Below, piece after piece: positions 1 to 7,585 of a stretch of 64,000 nucleotides of DNA (position 1 is its first letter; each line of letters opens with the position of its first letter). Origin of the DNA: an uncultured Prevotella sp. (GTDB lineage Bacteria > Bacteroidota > Bacteroidia > Bacteroidales > Bacteroidaceae); NCBI GenBank assembly GCA_934202525.1, contig CAKPYB010000013.1, positions 1-64,000 of the forward strand. Reading direction: 5' to 3'. A program made the position numbers and the translations under genes. A model generated the notes under the pieces. It was not told the origin of the DNA. It searched no databases and saw only the letters and a list, made by a program, of their open reading frames with translations.

Positions 1-648
1 GATATCCTACCTTACGTGAGATATGCGCGAGCCAGTGTATTCGTCCTTTTTCTGCCTGCTATAGCCATGCCTTTTGCTGTTCTTTCCACCGAATCTCTAT
101 ACGTTATCGGACCTCTGGGACTGCTTGCTGTCTTTTTCTTCACGCTCAGTTTCATGGCTTTGGGCTATAATTACGTGCCTACCGAAGAACTCTTGGATAA
201 GGAGGAAGAAGAGAAGGCTGCCATGGAAAGTGTGGAAGACAATGCCTGTTTAGAACTGCAGGATGAAGAACTGGATGATAAGAAAGAAACTTTACAATCA
301 CTGCGTTCAGAAAGACGGCAGAAGATCGTCCGTGAGAGGTTGGATGAATGGTGTGCTGCCAAGGGTTATAGGGATACGTCGCTGAATATGATTACCCTGT
401 CACGTTCGTTGAATATCAGCAGATACGAGTTGTCGCGCTACCTCTCATCCTGTCTCGATACCACCTTCCGCCCCTGGCTTGCCGAGGTGCGTTTTGAGGC
501 TGCCAAAAAGATGATGTTGGATAACCCCGACTTCGGTAATGACATCATTTCTGCCGAGTGCGGCTTCTCTTCCCGTACCCATCTCTACCGTATGTTCAAA
601 GAGAAAGAAGGCTGCTCTCCTACGGCTTGGAGAGAGAAAAACTGTTAA
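1..648 (+). CDS. Membrane-anchored AraC-type regulator (5' end outside window)
   Basis: The frame is open to the first base, so the start lies upstream; the GTG at 16 is only the first possible in-window start. The visible N-terminus has two hydrophobic stretches (about residues 6-25 and 30-47 from that GTG), then an acidic, charged linker, then an AraC/XylS DNA-binding domain over the last ~110 residues. The first helix-turn-helix is around SLNISRYELSRYLSS and the second around GFSSRTHLYRMF. This suggests an integral-membrane sensor with a cytoplasmic DNA-binding tail; the ligand is unknown. It is the first gene of a locus that continues with a repeat array, a small membrane protein and a BspA-like protein. 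A truncated paralog lies at 6803. The last ~55 codons of the two are nearly identical except for two recognition-helix residues (Thr-His here at 577-582, Ser-Asn in the paralog). Confidence 0.85.
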   Translation, partial: DILPYVRYARASVFVLFLPAIAMPFAVLSTESLYVIGPLGLLAVFFFTLSFMALGYNYVPTEELLDKEEEEKAAMESVEDNACLELQDEELDDKKETLQSLRSERRQKIVRERLDEWCAAKGYRDTSLNMITLSRSLNISRYELSRYLSSCLDTTFRPWLAEVRFEAAKKMMLDNPDFGNDIISAECGFSSRTHLYRMFKEKEGCSPTAWREKNC

Positions 649-661
649 AAAGTATGTATTA

Positions 662-696
662 GGTGTCGCATTCCTCACGAATGAGACACCTTTTTT
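662..696 (+). terminator. Terminator hairpin after the AraC-type gene
   Basis: Arms GGTGTCGCATTC (662-673) and GAATGAGACACC (679-690) pair with one internal G/A mismatch across the loop CTCAC, followed by six T. It starts 13 bases after the stop codon. The same arms are copies of the direct repeats that follow, so the hairpin may serve both as terminator and as inverted binding sites. Confidence 0.7.
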
Positions 697-733
697 GTAG
701 CAATGCGACACCTAGTGGGGGGAATGCGACACC
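662..733. repeat. Inverted plus direct repeat array, candidate operator (copy 1)
   Basis: Four copies of a GAATGCGACACC-like unit. One is inverted (662-673) and three are direct, with their ATG(C/A)GACACC cores at 681-690, 703-712 and 724-733. The direct copies are spaced 22 and 21 bp, about two helical turns, so they face the same side of the DNA. The last copy abuts the upstream promoter element (TTG at 734-736). This is the geometry expected for an AraC-family activator. The paralogous array at 7209-7281 keeps the spacing with a changed core. Binding by the adjacent regulator is inferred. Confidence 0.6.
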
Positions 734-761
734 TTGTTTCAAAAAAAAACACTATATTTGC
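734..761 (+). promoter_or_regulatory. Bacteroidota-type promoter, nearly leaderless
   Basis: A TTG at 734-736 and TATATTTG at 753-760 match the Bacteroidota sigma-70 pattern. The box ends four bases before the ATG at 765, so the transcript should start at or within the start codon. The same arrangement is present in copy 2 (7301). Confidence 0.65.
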
Positions 762-764
762 ACC

Positions 765-1025
765 ATGAAAAGTATAATAGAATCATTAGCCAAAGACGAA
801 CAGGCTATCCTGATAGTAGCTCTGTTTCTCCTCATTTATGTAGTCATCATGATTAATGTCATGGTGAGGGAATACAGGACCTATCTTGATGATCACCCGA
901 TGTATCATTTCAGCCTGGGTGATTTCATCAGGAGAGGGCGTTTCTATATCTGCCTCATCCTAGGCGTTGTGTTTATCACGTTCGTGGGTCTGGTAGTCAG
1001 TCTGATGGCAATCAGTATTCAGTAG
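765..1025 (+). CDS. Small two-helix membrane protein (86 aa)
   Basis: Not a family I recognise. Two hydrophobic segments (about residues 12-29 and 60-83) flank a short charged loop, so it is probably an inner-membrane protein with two spanning helices. The start is the ATG at 765, taken because the paralog at 7313 begins at the same place and the similarity continues to the end. A longer upstream frame (from 663) runs through the operator repeats and is unlikely. It lies between the AraC-type regulator and the BspA-like gene and may be co-transcribed with the latter (39 bp gap). Function unknown; its conservation with the locus suggests a role in sensing or export tied to it. Confidence 0.65.
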   Translation: MKSIIESLAKDEQAILIVALFLLIYVVIMINVMVREYRTYLDDHPMYHFSLGDFIRRGRFYICLILGVVFITFVGLVVSLMAISIQ

Positions 1026-1064
1026 TTTCTTGATAAAATATAATAACAAATATAGTATTAAATT

Positions 1065-4000
1065 ATGAAACATTTTTCAAATCAATCCAATGGGTCGCAC
1101 GTCGGCCGTATGAACTATGGGGGGGCAAAGTTCTGTAGATTTGCCCTGTTCCCATTGATGTTGCTCATGTTGTTGCTTCTGCCTGGACGTATGGTGGCGC
1201 AGACAGATTACGACGAGTCTGTAACGTTTACAGCCTTAGCAGGTAACCCAGTGGGCTACACAGATAAGACTGATGAAACTTACAAAAATCTCTTTGATGG
1301 CAAAAAGGAAGACGGCAATTTCTCTAAGTGGTGCTGCAAGTTTAGCGGCAGCGCCTATGTCATCTTCGAAGCCAGCAAGGCAGGAATTCCTGTGGGCTAC
1401 ACCATCACTACGGGTAATGACAATGCAAATTCTGGATGTGGAGGCCGCAATCCGAAGTCATGGAAGCTCTATGGTAACAATACAGGCAGCGATGACGCTT
1501 GGGAGCTTATCGATGAGGTAAACAAAGACAAGGTGCTCCAGGATAAGAACTATACTTCGTACAACTTCGACTGCAAATGTTCTACCTCTTATCAATATTT
1601 TAAATGGGAAATCTCGGCTATTCGTAGGGGAAGCCTATTGCAGGTAGGCGAGTTTGAACTCAAACTCAATACCTGTTCTCACAAGAATGCCGATGGTTCG
1701 TCCGCCCTTGGCGAAGCTATCAAAACCGTTGAGTCTACTTGCATTGAGCATGGTTATACCACACACGAATGTTCTATCTGCCATTCCATAGTAAAAGTAG
1801 ATAAGGATGATGAGCTAAATAAGCACACACTCACTCGTCATGCGCAGGAAGATGCTACATGTATAGAAACTGGTAAAAAAGAATACTGGCAGTGCAGTGT
1901 ATGTAACAAACTCTTCAGCGACGATAATGCTACTACCGAGATTACGGATGCTGCCAGCCTTGAGATTCCCGCCAAAGGTCATCAATACAATAGCGAAGGC
2001 ATCTGTACTGGATGTGGCGCAACAGAATTTCGCTATCCTTTGTTCAATAATTTGGATGGCATAACCGATGTTACCATTACTGACAATGATGATCATCCTT
2101 GGCAGAAGCTGGACTTAAAAGCCGATGGAATGGATAATCTTGGCTTCACTATTCCTGAGGATAGCAAGGGACTGATGTCAGGTAATTATCATTTGGATAG
2201 TAGTTCTTCTGAGACAGTAATCAGGTTCAATGTATCTAAACCTATATTACTGACATCTCAGATTCTCGTTTCGTCAGAAGAAGACAGAGCTCAATTTTAT
2301 ATTTATGTAGATAACATAGAAGATCTGTGTATTAGCGGAAAAAAGCAAACAGAATACAAAGTTTTATTATCTGCAGGCGAACATTCTTTGAGGTTAAATT
2401 ATGATAAAGGCTGGCGTTCAGATGCAAATGCTGATCGCGCAGTCTTATATAATCTGAAAACATCAGTCACAATTGATGACTATGTCGCAGATTATGAATC
2501 GTCTAACAACACATTAACTTTCAAGAAAATCACTTCGAACAATATAGAAAGCCTTGGTTTAAACCATGCAGTTATAGTGAATCAACCGACGGTGGCCGCA
2601 ATGCGCTATCTTTTAGGAATAAATTCCACCGATATCAAGAGAATCGTTTTCGATAAGAGTTTCAAAACGTACGCTCCAACATCATTGAAGGGTTTCTTTG
2701 CGTGGTTAACAAACTTGGAAACAATTAAAGACTTGAAGTACTTGAACACAGAGCAGGTGACAGATATGAGTAACATGTTCTATGGCTGCTCAGCTCTCAC
2801 CTCGCTAGATGTTACCCATTTCAATACAGCGAAGGTGACGAATATGAACTACATGTTCTATGGCTGTTCAAAACTCACCTCTCTCGACGTCACTAAGTTC
2901 AATACTGCGAATGTGACAAATATGAGTTACATGTTCTGTCGCTGCCCAGTTCTCTCTTCGCTCGACGTCACTAAGTTCAATACTGCGAATGTGACAAATA
3001 TGAGTTACATGTTCGAGAGCTGCTCAGCTCTCTCTTCGCTCGACCTCTCGAATTTCAATACAGCGATTGTGACAGATATGAGTTACATGTTCTATGGCTG
3101 CTCAGCTCTCTCTTCGCTCGACCTCTCTAATTTCTATACAAAGGAGGTGGGGAATATGGTCTGTATGTTCTCTGGCTGCTCAGCTCTTAAAACCATCTAC
3201 GCCAGCGAAAAGTTTGTTACGAGCAAGGTACAATCGGGTGAAGGTATGTTCGCATGGTGCAAGAATCTCAAAGGCACAATATTAGAGTATAATAACAGCA
3301 AGACAGACCACACCTACGCCAACTGCGGCACGAATGGTTATTTTACTCCTGTATTTGAGTATGCCGAGTTTAACGAAGGTACAGGAACGCTTACATTCAG
3401 ACGCGGCCTTTCCAAGCCCAAAGGAGCTTATGCGCTTAATCTGGAAGCATCCGAACCGGGGTGGTGGTCTACGCATAGATATGAAATCAAGAAAGTGGTC
3501 TTCGATGCTTCGTTTGCTAACGCAAGACCAACGAGCTGTTATTACTGGTTCTGTAACTGCTCTAAACTGACAGATATAGAGGGCATCGAGAATCTTAACA
3601 CCGAGAATGTGACGAATATGCGCGGTATGTTCTTTAACTGTCCAAATCTCTCTTCGCTCGACCTCACTAATTTCAGTACAGGGAATGTGACGGATATGAA
3701 TGCCATGTTCGGTTACTGTCAACTCTCTTCGCTCGACCTCACTAGCTTCAACACTGCGAATGTGACAAATATGTATATGATGTTCATTAGCTGTCAAAAT
3801 CTCTCTTCGCTCGACCTCACTAGCTTCAACACTGCGAATGTGACGGAAATGAATTTTATGTTCCAGGGCTGCTCAGCTCTCACAACCATCTACGCCAGCG
3901 AAATGTTTGTAACGGACCAGGTCGAAGGTTATGATATGTTCAAATATTGCACGAACCTCAAAGACTATAGCGTTAGAGAGATTGACTCCAAATATGCCAA

Positions 4001-4784
4001 CTATAAAACCGGCTATTTCAGCAAGCTGGTAGGTAAAAATGGTGAGGAGAAGATAGGTGCAACGGGAGAAACTCTTACTGCGGAGAACCTCGCTCTTGAC
4101 GACAACAAGGACTTCGTGGCTTACGAGAAGTTCGCAGCCAAGGATGCATCTTACAGCCGCACGATGAATGCTGGCACTATCTGGGGAACGCTCTGCTTGC
4201 CATTCGGCATTGACCAGAGCAAAGAAACAGGATGTAAGTTCTATCGTCTTACTGGTATTGACAATGATAATGAATGCATCACCCTTGAGAGTTACGAAGG
4301 AGCAGAAATTCCTGCCGGCACTCCGGTGCTCTTCAAGATGAATGAGGGTAAGACATCACTTAGTCTTTCTGCAAGCAATGCAGAAATTGCAACTGCCCCA
4401 ACAGTAGCTGGAACAAACACAGATGTCAACCTCGTAGGTTCATTCACCAAGATTGGCGGCAAAGACAATCAGGGTCTTGCAGACACCGACTACATCATCG
4501 GCAAGGATAAGTTCTGGCGTGTCTCTGACTTGAATGATGGCAAGGGCGTGGGTATCAAACCGATGCGTGCATACATCCATCCAGCCACAGCATCTCAGGC
4601 AAGAGCAGCCATGCTGAGCATCGGAAAGGGTGATGGCACTACAGCCATTGACAACCTCAACGCTATCAGCAACGATGCCAATGCAGAATACTATGATGCG
4701 AATGGTCGTCGTACCAATGGTCTGCAGAAGGGTCTGAACATCGTGAAGCGTGGCAGCAAGACTTATAAAATCATGGTTAAGTAA
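1065..4784 (+). CDS. BspA-like secreted surface protein with DUF285 repeats and T9SS-like tail
   Basis: 1239 residues. A signal peptide ends near VAQ (residue ~46). Residues ~47-205 resemble a discoidin (F5/8 type C) domain, with LFDG near the start and GRNPKSWKLYG in the middle. Cys pairs (CSIC, CSVC, CTGC) between ~205 and 330 form repeated zinc-ribbon-like units. Then come two blocks of ~24-residue DUF285/BspA repeats with the consensus VTNMSYMFYGCSALSSLDL: about ten copies around residues 540-720 and several around 845-960. The C-terminus (YYDANGRRTNGLQKG, ending KIMVK) resembles a type IX sorting domain. It is probably exported and held on the surface, where BspA-type proteins bind host or bacterial partners. 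Met at residue 16 is an alternative start. The 3' quarter is paralogous to the remnant at 7568-8313. Confidence 0.85.
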   Translation: MKHFSNQSNGSHVGRMNYGGAKFCRFALFPLMLLMLLLLPGRMVAQTDYDESVTFTALAGNPVGYTDKTDETYKNLFDGKKEDGNFSKWCCKFSGSAYVIFEASKAGIPVGYTITTGNDNANSGCGGRNPKSWKLYGNNTGSDDAWELIDEVNKDKVLQDKNYTSYNFDCKCSTSYQYFKWEISAIRRGSLLQVGEFELKLNTCSHKNADGSSALGEAIKTVESTCIEHGYTTHECSICHSIVKVDKDDELNKHTLTRHAQEDATCIETGKKEYWQCSVCNKLFSDDNATTEITDAASLEIPAKGHQYNSEGICTGCGATEFRYPLFNNLDGITDVTITDNDDHPWQKLDLKADGMDNLGFTIPEDSKGLMSGNYHLDSSSSETVIRFNVSKPILLTSQILVSSEEDRAQFYIYVDNIEDLCISGKKQTEYKVLLSAGEHSLRLNYDKGWRSDANADRAVLYNLKTSVTIDDYVADYESSNNTLTFKKITSNNIESLGLNHAVIVNQPTVAAMRYLLGINSTDIKRIVFDKSFKTYAPTSLKGFFAWLTNLETIKDLKYLNTEQVTDMSNMFYGCSALTSLDVTHFNTAKVTNMNYMFYGCSKLTSLDVTKFNTANVTNMSYMFCRCPVLSSLDVTKFNTANVTNMSYMFESCSALSSLDLSNFNTAIVTDMSYMFYGCSALSSLDLSNFYTKEVGNMVCMFSGCSALKTIYASEKFVTSKVQSGEGMFAWCKNLKGTILEYNNSKTDHTYANCGTNGYFTPVFEYAEFNEGTGTLTFRRGLSKPKGAYALNLEASEPGWWSTHRYEIKKVVFDASFANARPTSCYYWFCNCSKLTDIEGIENLNTENVTNMRGMFFNCPNLSSLDLTNFSTGNVTDMNAMFGYCQLSSLDLTSFNTANVTNMYMMFISCQNLSSLDLTSFNTANVTEMNFMFQGCSALTTIYASEMFVTDQVEGYDMFKYCTNLKDYSVREIDSKYANYKTGYFSKLVGKNGEEKIGATGETLTAENLALDDNKDFVAYEKFAAKDASYSRTMNAGTIWGTLCLPFGIDQSKETGCKFYRLTGIDNDNECITLESYEGAEIPAGTPVLFKMNEGKTSLSLSASNAEIATAPTVAGTNTDVNLVGSFTKIGGKDNQGLADTDYIIGKDKFWRVSDLNDGKGVGIKPMRAYIHPATASQARAAMLSIGKGDGTTAIDNLNAISNDANAEYYDANGRRTNGLQKGLNIVKRGSKTYKIMVK

Positions 4785-4806
4785 AGAATTTTAAAATCAA
4801 AAGGAT

Positions 4807-4950
4807 ATGAAAAAGAAAGAATATACAAAGCCAGAGATACAGGTGGTAAACATCACCTCTTGCACCCTCCTTGCAGCATCTACTATGCAGCAAGGAAAAG
4901 GTGACAGTGGCAGACCAGAATTGGAAGACGACTGGTATTATGGTGATTAA
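4807..4950 (+). CDS. Small MKKK-type peptide (47 aa)
   Basis: Starts 22 bases after the BspA-like stop with an AAGG ribosome-binding site just upstream. The pattern MKKKEYTKPEIQVV, a short hydrophobic stretch, then LLAAS and an acidic, aromatic tail (DDWYYGD) resembles short Bacteroidota peptides with a conserved KxYxxPxxxV start and an LLAxS motif. A second member with the same layout follows the paralogous remnant at 8332. A leader-plus-tail layout is suggested by the sequence, but no processing enzyme is adjacent. Function unknown. Confidence 0.6.
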   Translation: MKKKEYTKPEIQVVNITSCTLLAASTMQQGKGDSGRPELEDDWYYGD

Positions 4951-4999
4951 CAGTCATTATAACGCCTAACGGAATCAACCCATACTTTGCGGTTGTTCC

Positions 5000-5042
5000 A
5001 AGGGTCTATACTCCTCGACAAAAGGGTGTATAGACCCTTTAT
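5000..5042 (+). terminator. Terminator of the BspA-like locus
   Basis: Perfect 12-bp stem (AAGGGTCTATAC at 5000-5011 with its complement at 5028-5039) followed by TTTATTC. It closes the copy-1 locus. The rest of 4951-5237 shows no gene. Confidence 0.65.
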
Positions 5043-5221
5043 TCAAAATACACCGTTGGGTGGATGATATGGTTGTATGGTGGATAGTATCATAGATGTT
5101 GTCGGTGATATTCTTGCCAACGTACTTGCCTTGGTAGCTGTCCCAAGGCGCAACAATGGAGAAGATAGCTTAATAATCATTAAGATTTTTGCAGAAATAC
5201 ACAATTTCGGAAATTTAGCTG

Positions 5222-5229
5222 TATCTTTG
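5222..5229 (+). promoter_or_regulatory. Promoter -7 box (TATCTTTG)
   Basis: Matches TAnnTTTG. Transcription would start around 5236, on top of the first possible ATG (5238), which supports the second in-frame ATG at 5259 as the real start. Confidence 0.55.
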
Positions 5230-5258
5230 TATTCCTAATGGTAACAAAATTTGCATAT

Positions 5259-6725
5259 ATGACATATCAAGATATAGAAACCCTAATAACCAAGAAAGAG
5301 GGGAATAGCTTGGAGTTTAAGGAATCGACAGGTCAATTAGACCGTTCGATGGAGACCCTATGCGCATTTCTCAATGGTGAGGGTGGCACAATTCTTTATG
5401 GAGTAAGGGATGATGGAAGAATTATAGGACAAACGGTATCTGACAGTACAAAGCGTTCTATTGCAGAAGCACTCAATCGCATAGAGCCTTTTGTGGATTT
5501 AGAAATCACCTATGTTACTATTCCTGACACAGAAAAATATGTCATAGTCATTTTTGTAGAGGAGCAAAGTTTTATGCGCCCTTTCACATACAAAGGAAGA
5601 GCTTATCTGCGAATAGAAAGCACCACTACCGTCATGCCACAGGAACGTTACAATCACTTACTGATGGAACGAGGAGGCAAGTATGGCTGGGAAGCGATGA
5701 TTAATCCGGACTTGAAAATAGCCGATTTAGACGAGAATGCTATTCTCGGTGCTGTTCGTGAGGGAATAAGAAACGGAAGACTCCCTGAAACGACAATACG
5801 TGAGGATATTCCTGTCATCTTGAAGAAATTTCGTTTGCTCAATGATGGAAGGTTGAACAATGCCGCTGCCGTATTGTTTGGGAAAGAACTGTATGATTAT
5901 CCACAATGCCTGCTTCGTATGGCACGCTTTAAGGGAACTACAAAGGATGAATTTATCGACAACCAACGTGCAGAAGGCAACATATATGAACTGCTTGATG
6001 TAGCAATGGCATTCTTCTTCAAGCACCTCTCATTGTCTGGCAAGATAAATGGTCTTTATCGTGAGGAAGAACTGAGCATTCCTTACATAGCTTTGAGAGA
6101 ATGCTGTATCAACTCTTTTTGCCATAGGTCTTATCATCACCCTGGCAGTTCTGTCAGCATTGCTATTTATGATAATCGAGTAGAAATTAGAAATACGGGG
6201 ACTTTCCCTGCCGACTTGCCTATAGAGCGTCTGATGGAGGAGCATGATTCCAAACCGCAGAATCCAATTATTGCCAATGTACTCTACAAAAGTAAAATTT
6301 TGGAAAGTTGGGGACGTGGCATCAGTACTATGGTGGACGAATGTAAGCGAGTTGGATTGCCTACTCCAGAGATTAATACGGATGGTAACTTTGTATGGGT
6401 CGTATTTAAATATAATAGAAGCAGTGTGGTCGTTACCCCACAGCTACCCCACAGCAACCCAACAAGTACCCAACAAGTACCCAACAAGTACCCAACAAGT
6501 ACCCAACAAGTTCATGAGCTTGTCTCAATAATGAATGATAATGAATATTCAGTAAAGGAAATCATGTCCATTTTGAATTTGAAGGACAGGGTAAATTTCT
6601 TGAGGAATTATCTTACTCCTGCATTGGACGAAGGGCTTGTATCTATGAAATTCCCAGAACAGCCCAAACATCCAAAACAGAAATATTTGCTTACCTCAAA
6701 AGGTAAAGCCATATTGAGCGAATAG
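5259..6725 (+). CDS. AlbA_2 / AAA_4-type ATP-binding regulator
   Basis: 488 residues from the chosen ATG at 5259; the ATG at 5238 overlaps the predicted transcription start. The N-terminal part has the AlbA_2 (Schlafen-like, DUF4325-type) signature: EGNSLEFKES, then FLNGEGGTILYGVRDDG. The middle has the GHKL-like ATPase fold typical of these proteins (RECCINSFCHRSY; IYDNRVEIRNTG; SWGRGISTM). A repetitive linker, PTSTQQVPNKY, leads to a C-terminal winged-helix region. The family is annotated as putative transcriptional regulator or RNA/DNA-binding protein and is often found near mobile or defence genes; the role here is unknown. The linker is encoded by five 11-bp repeats (6458-6512), so repeat-number changes would shift the frame. 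Confidence 0.8.
   Translation: MTYQDIETLITKKEGNSLEFKESTGQLDRSMETLCAFLNGEGGTILYGVRDDGRIIGQTVSDSTKRSIAEALNRIEPFVDLEITYVTIPDTEKYVIVIFVEEQSFMRPFTYKGRAYLRIESTTTVMPQERYNHLLMERGGKYGWEAMINPDLKIADLDENAILGAVREGIRNGRLPETTIREDIPVILKKFRLLNDGRLNNAAAVLFGKELYDYPQCLLRMARFKGTTKDEFIDNQRAEGNIYELLDVAMAFFFKHLSLSGKINGLYREEELSIPYIALRECCINSFCHRSYHHPGSSVSIAIYDNRVEIRNTGTFPADLPIERLMEEHDSKPQNPIIANVLYKSKILESWGRGISTMVDECKRVGLPTPEINTDGNFVWVVFKYNRSSVVVTPQLPHSNPTSTQQVPNKYPTSTQQVHELVSIMNDNEYSVKEIMSILNLKDRVNFLRNYLTPALDEGLVSMKFPEQPKHPKQKYLLTSKGKAILSE
6458..6512 (+). repeat. Five 11-bp tandem repeats inside a coding region
   Basis: Unit CCCAACAAGTA occurs five times without interruption; only the final base of the last copy differs. 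Because 11 is not a multiple of 3, the encoded linker cycles through three frames and repeats every 11 residues. Confidence 0.9.
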
Positions 6726-6802
6726 GAACGATAAAGGCTTTAATTCTCCGAAATCTGAATAGGGGAAATGATAAAAGGCAGTAGCTATTTTGGAAAGCTC
6801 CG

Positions 6803-7195
6803 ATGGGCTGGATGCAGAGTATACGGATGGTAAAGAAAACTTACAGCCGAATTTTTCGGGATTGTCAGACATTTATAAAGGAGAAGCTTGACAAGTGGTG
6901 CGAAGAGTTGGGCTATAAAGACACCACAGTAAACATGTTCACCCTGTCACGCTCGCTGAATATCTCCAAGAACGAGTTGTCACGCTACTTCACTTCATGC
7001 CTTAATTCCACCTTCCGCATCTGGCTTGCCGAGGTGCGTTTTGAGGCTGCCAAGAAGATGATGTTGGATAACCCCGACTTCGGTAATGACATCATTTCTG
7101 CCGAGTGCGGCTTCTCTTCCCGCTCCAATCTCTACCGTATGTTCAAAGAGAAAGAAGGCTGTTCTCCTACGGCTTGGAGAGAGAAGAACTGTTAA
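6803..7195 (+). pseudogene. Truncated AraC-type regulator paralog (copy 2)
   Basis: Encodes at most 130 residues and contains only the AraC DNA-binding domain. The membrane segments and acidic linker of the copy-1 regulator are missing. From about 6990 to the stop the DNA is nearly identical to copy 1, apart from silent changes and a clustered change at 7124-7129 (Ser-Asn instead of Thr-His in the recognition helix). The first helix-turn-helix has diverged more (ISKNELSRYFTSC against ISRYELSRYLSSC). No good ribosome-binding site is seen before the ATG at 6803. It may be a decayed gene or a free-standing DNA-binding domain that still acts on the array just downstream. Confidence 0.7.
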
Positions 7196-7208
7196 AGAAT
7201 GTATACTA

Positions 7209-7281
7209 GGTGTCTATTTGCCCCACCAAATGGACACCTATTTTGTAGCAACTGGACACCTAGTGGGGGCAACTGGACACC
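7209..7281. repeat. Inverted plus direct repeat array, candidate operator (copy 2)
   Basis: The hairpin arms are GGTGTCTATTTG (7209-7220) and CAAATGGACACC (7227-7238), paired throughout with one G-T wobble. Two further direct units, ACTGGACACC, lie at 7251-7260 and 7272-7281. The TGGACACC cores begin at 7231, 7253 and 7274, the same 22- and 21-bp spacing as copy 1. The intervening TTTTGTAGCA and TAGTGGGGG are conserved, while the bases before GACACC differ from copy 1 in every unit. The last unit touches the upstream promoter element. Confidence 0.6.
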
Positions 7282-7309
7282 TTGTTTCAAAGAAAAACAC
7301 TATATTTGC
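7282..7309 (+). promoter_or_regulatory. Promoter of the copy-2 membrane protein
   Basis: TTG at 7282-7284 and TATATTTG at 7301-7308, then C. It lies four bases before the ATG at 7313, as in copy 1, so the message would be leaderless or nearly so. Confidence 0.65.
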
Positions 7310-7312
7310 ACC

Positions 7313-7585
7313 ATGAAAAGTATAATAGATTCATTTGCCAAAGAAGAACAGGCTATCCTGATAGTAGCTTTGTTTCTCCTCATTTATGTTGGCATCATGA
7401 TTAATGTCATGGTGAGGGAATATAGGACCTATCTTGATGATTACCCGATGTGTCATTTCAGCCTGGGTGATTTCATCAGGAGAGGGCGTTTCTATATCTG
7501 CCTCATTCTCGGCGTAGTGTTTATCACGTTCGTGTGTCTGGTAGTCAGTCTGATGGCAATCAGTATTATGGCGATGAGAAGATAG
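7313..7585 (+). CDS. Small two-helix membrane protein, copy 2 (90 aa)
   Basis: A close paralog of the protein at 765-1025, differing at only a few residues up to MAISI. It has the same two hydrophobic segments and KSII start. The last codons (MAMRR) are not original: the sequence leaves the copy-1 alignment at about 7567 and enters the 3' part of a BspA-like gene in another frame, where it meets a stop. The protein is therefore essentially complete but has a foreign five-residue tail from a deletion junction. Function unknown. Confidence 0.65.
   Translation: MKSIIDSFAKEEQAILIVALFLLIYVGIMINVMVREYRTYLDDYPMCHFSLGDFIRRGRFYICLILGVVFITFVCLVVSLMAISIMAMRR

Noticed and set aside
663..764. Upstream extension of the first small membrane protein
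   Set aside because: It translates the terminator and operator repeats, and the sequence is not shared at protein level with the paralog.
1690..2030. True zinc-finger DNA-binding domain in the BspA-like protein
   Set aside because: The Cys pairs are in an exported protein and match the zinc-ribbon-like repeats common in secreted gut-bacterial proteins.
6244..6531. Alternative frame over the 11-bp repeats as a separate gene
   Set aside because: It overlaps the conserved ATPase frame with no start signal; it is open only because the repeat lacks stops in all three frames.
7534..7567. GTG at 7534 as a genuine start of the 260-codon frame
   Set aside because: It lies inside the membrane-protein gene in another frame, has no ribosome-binding site, and gives no signal peptide for a product with an export-type tail.
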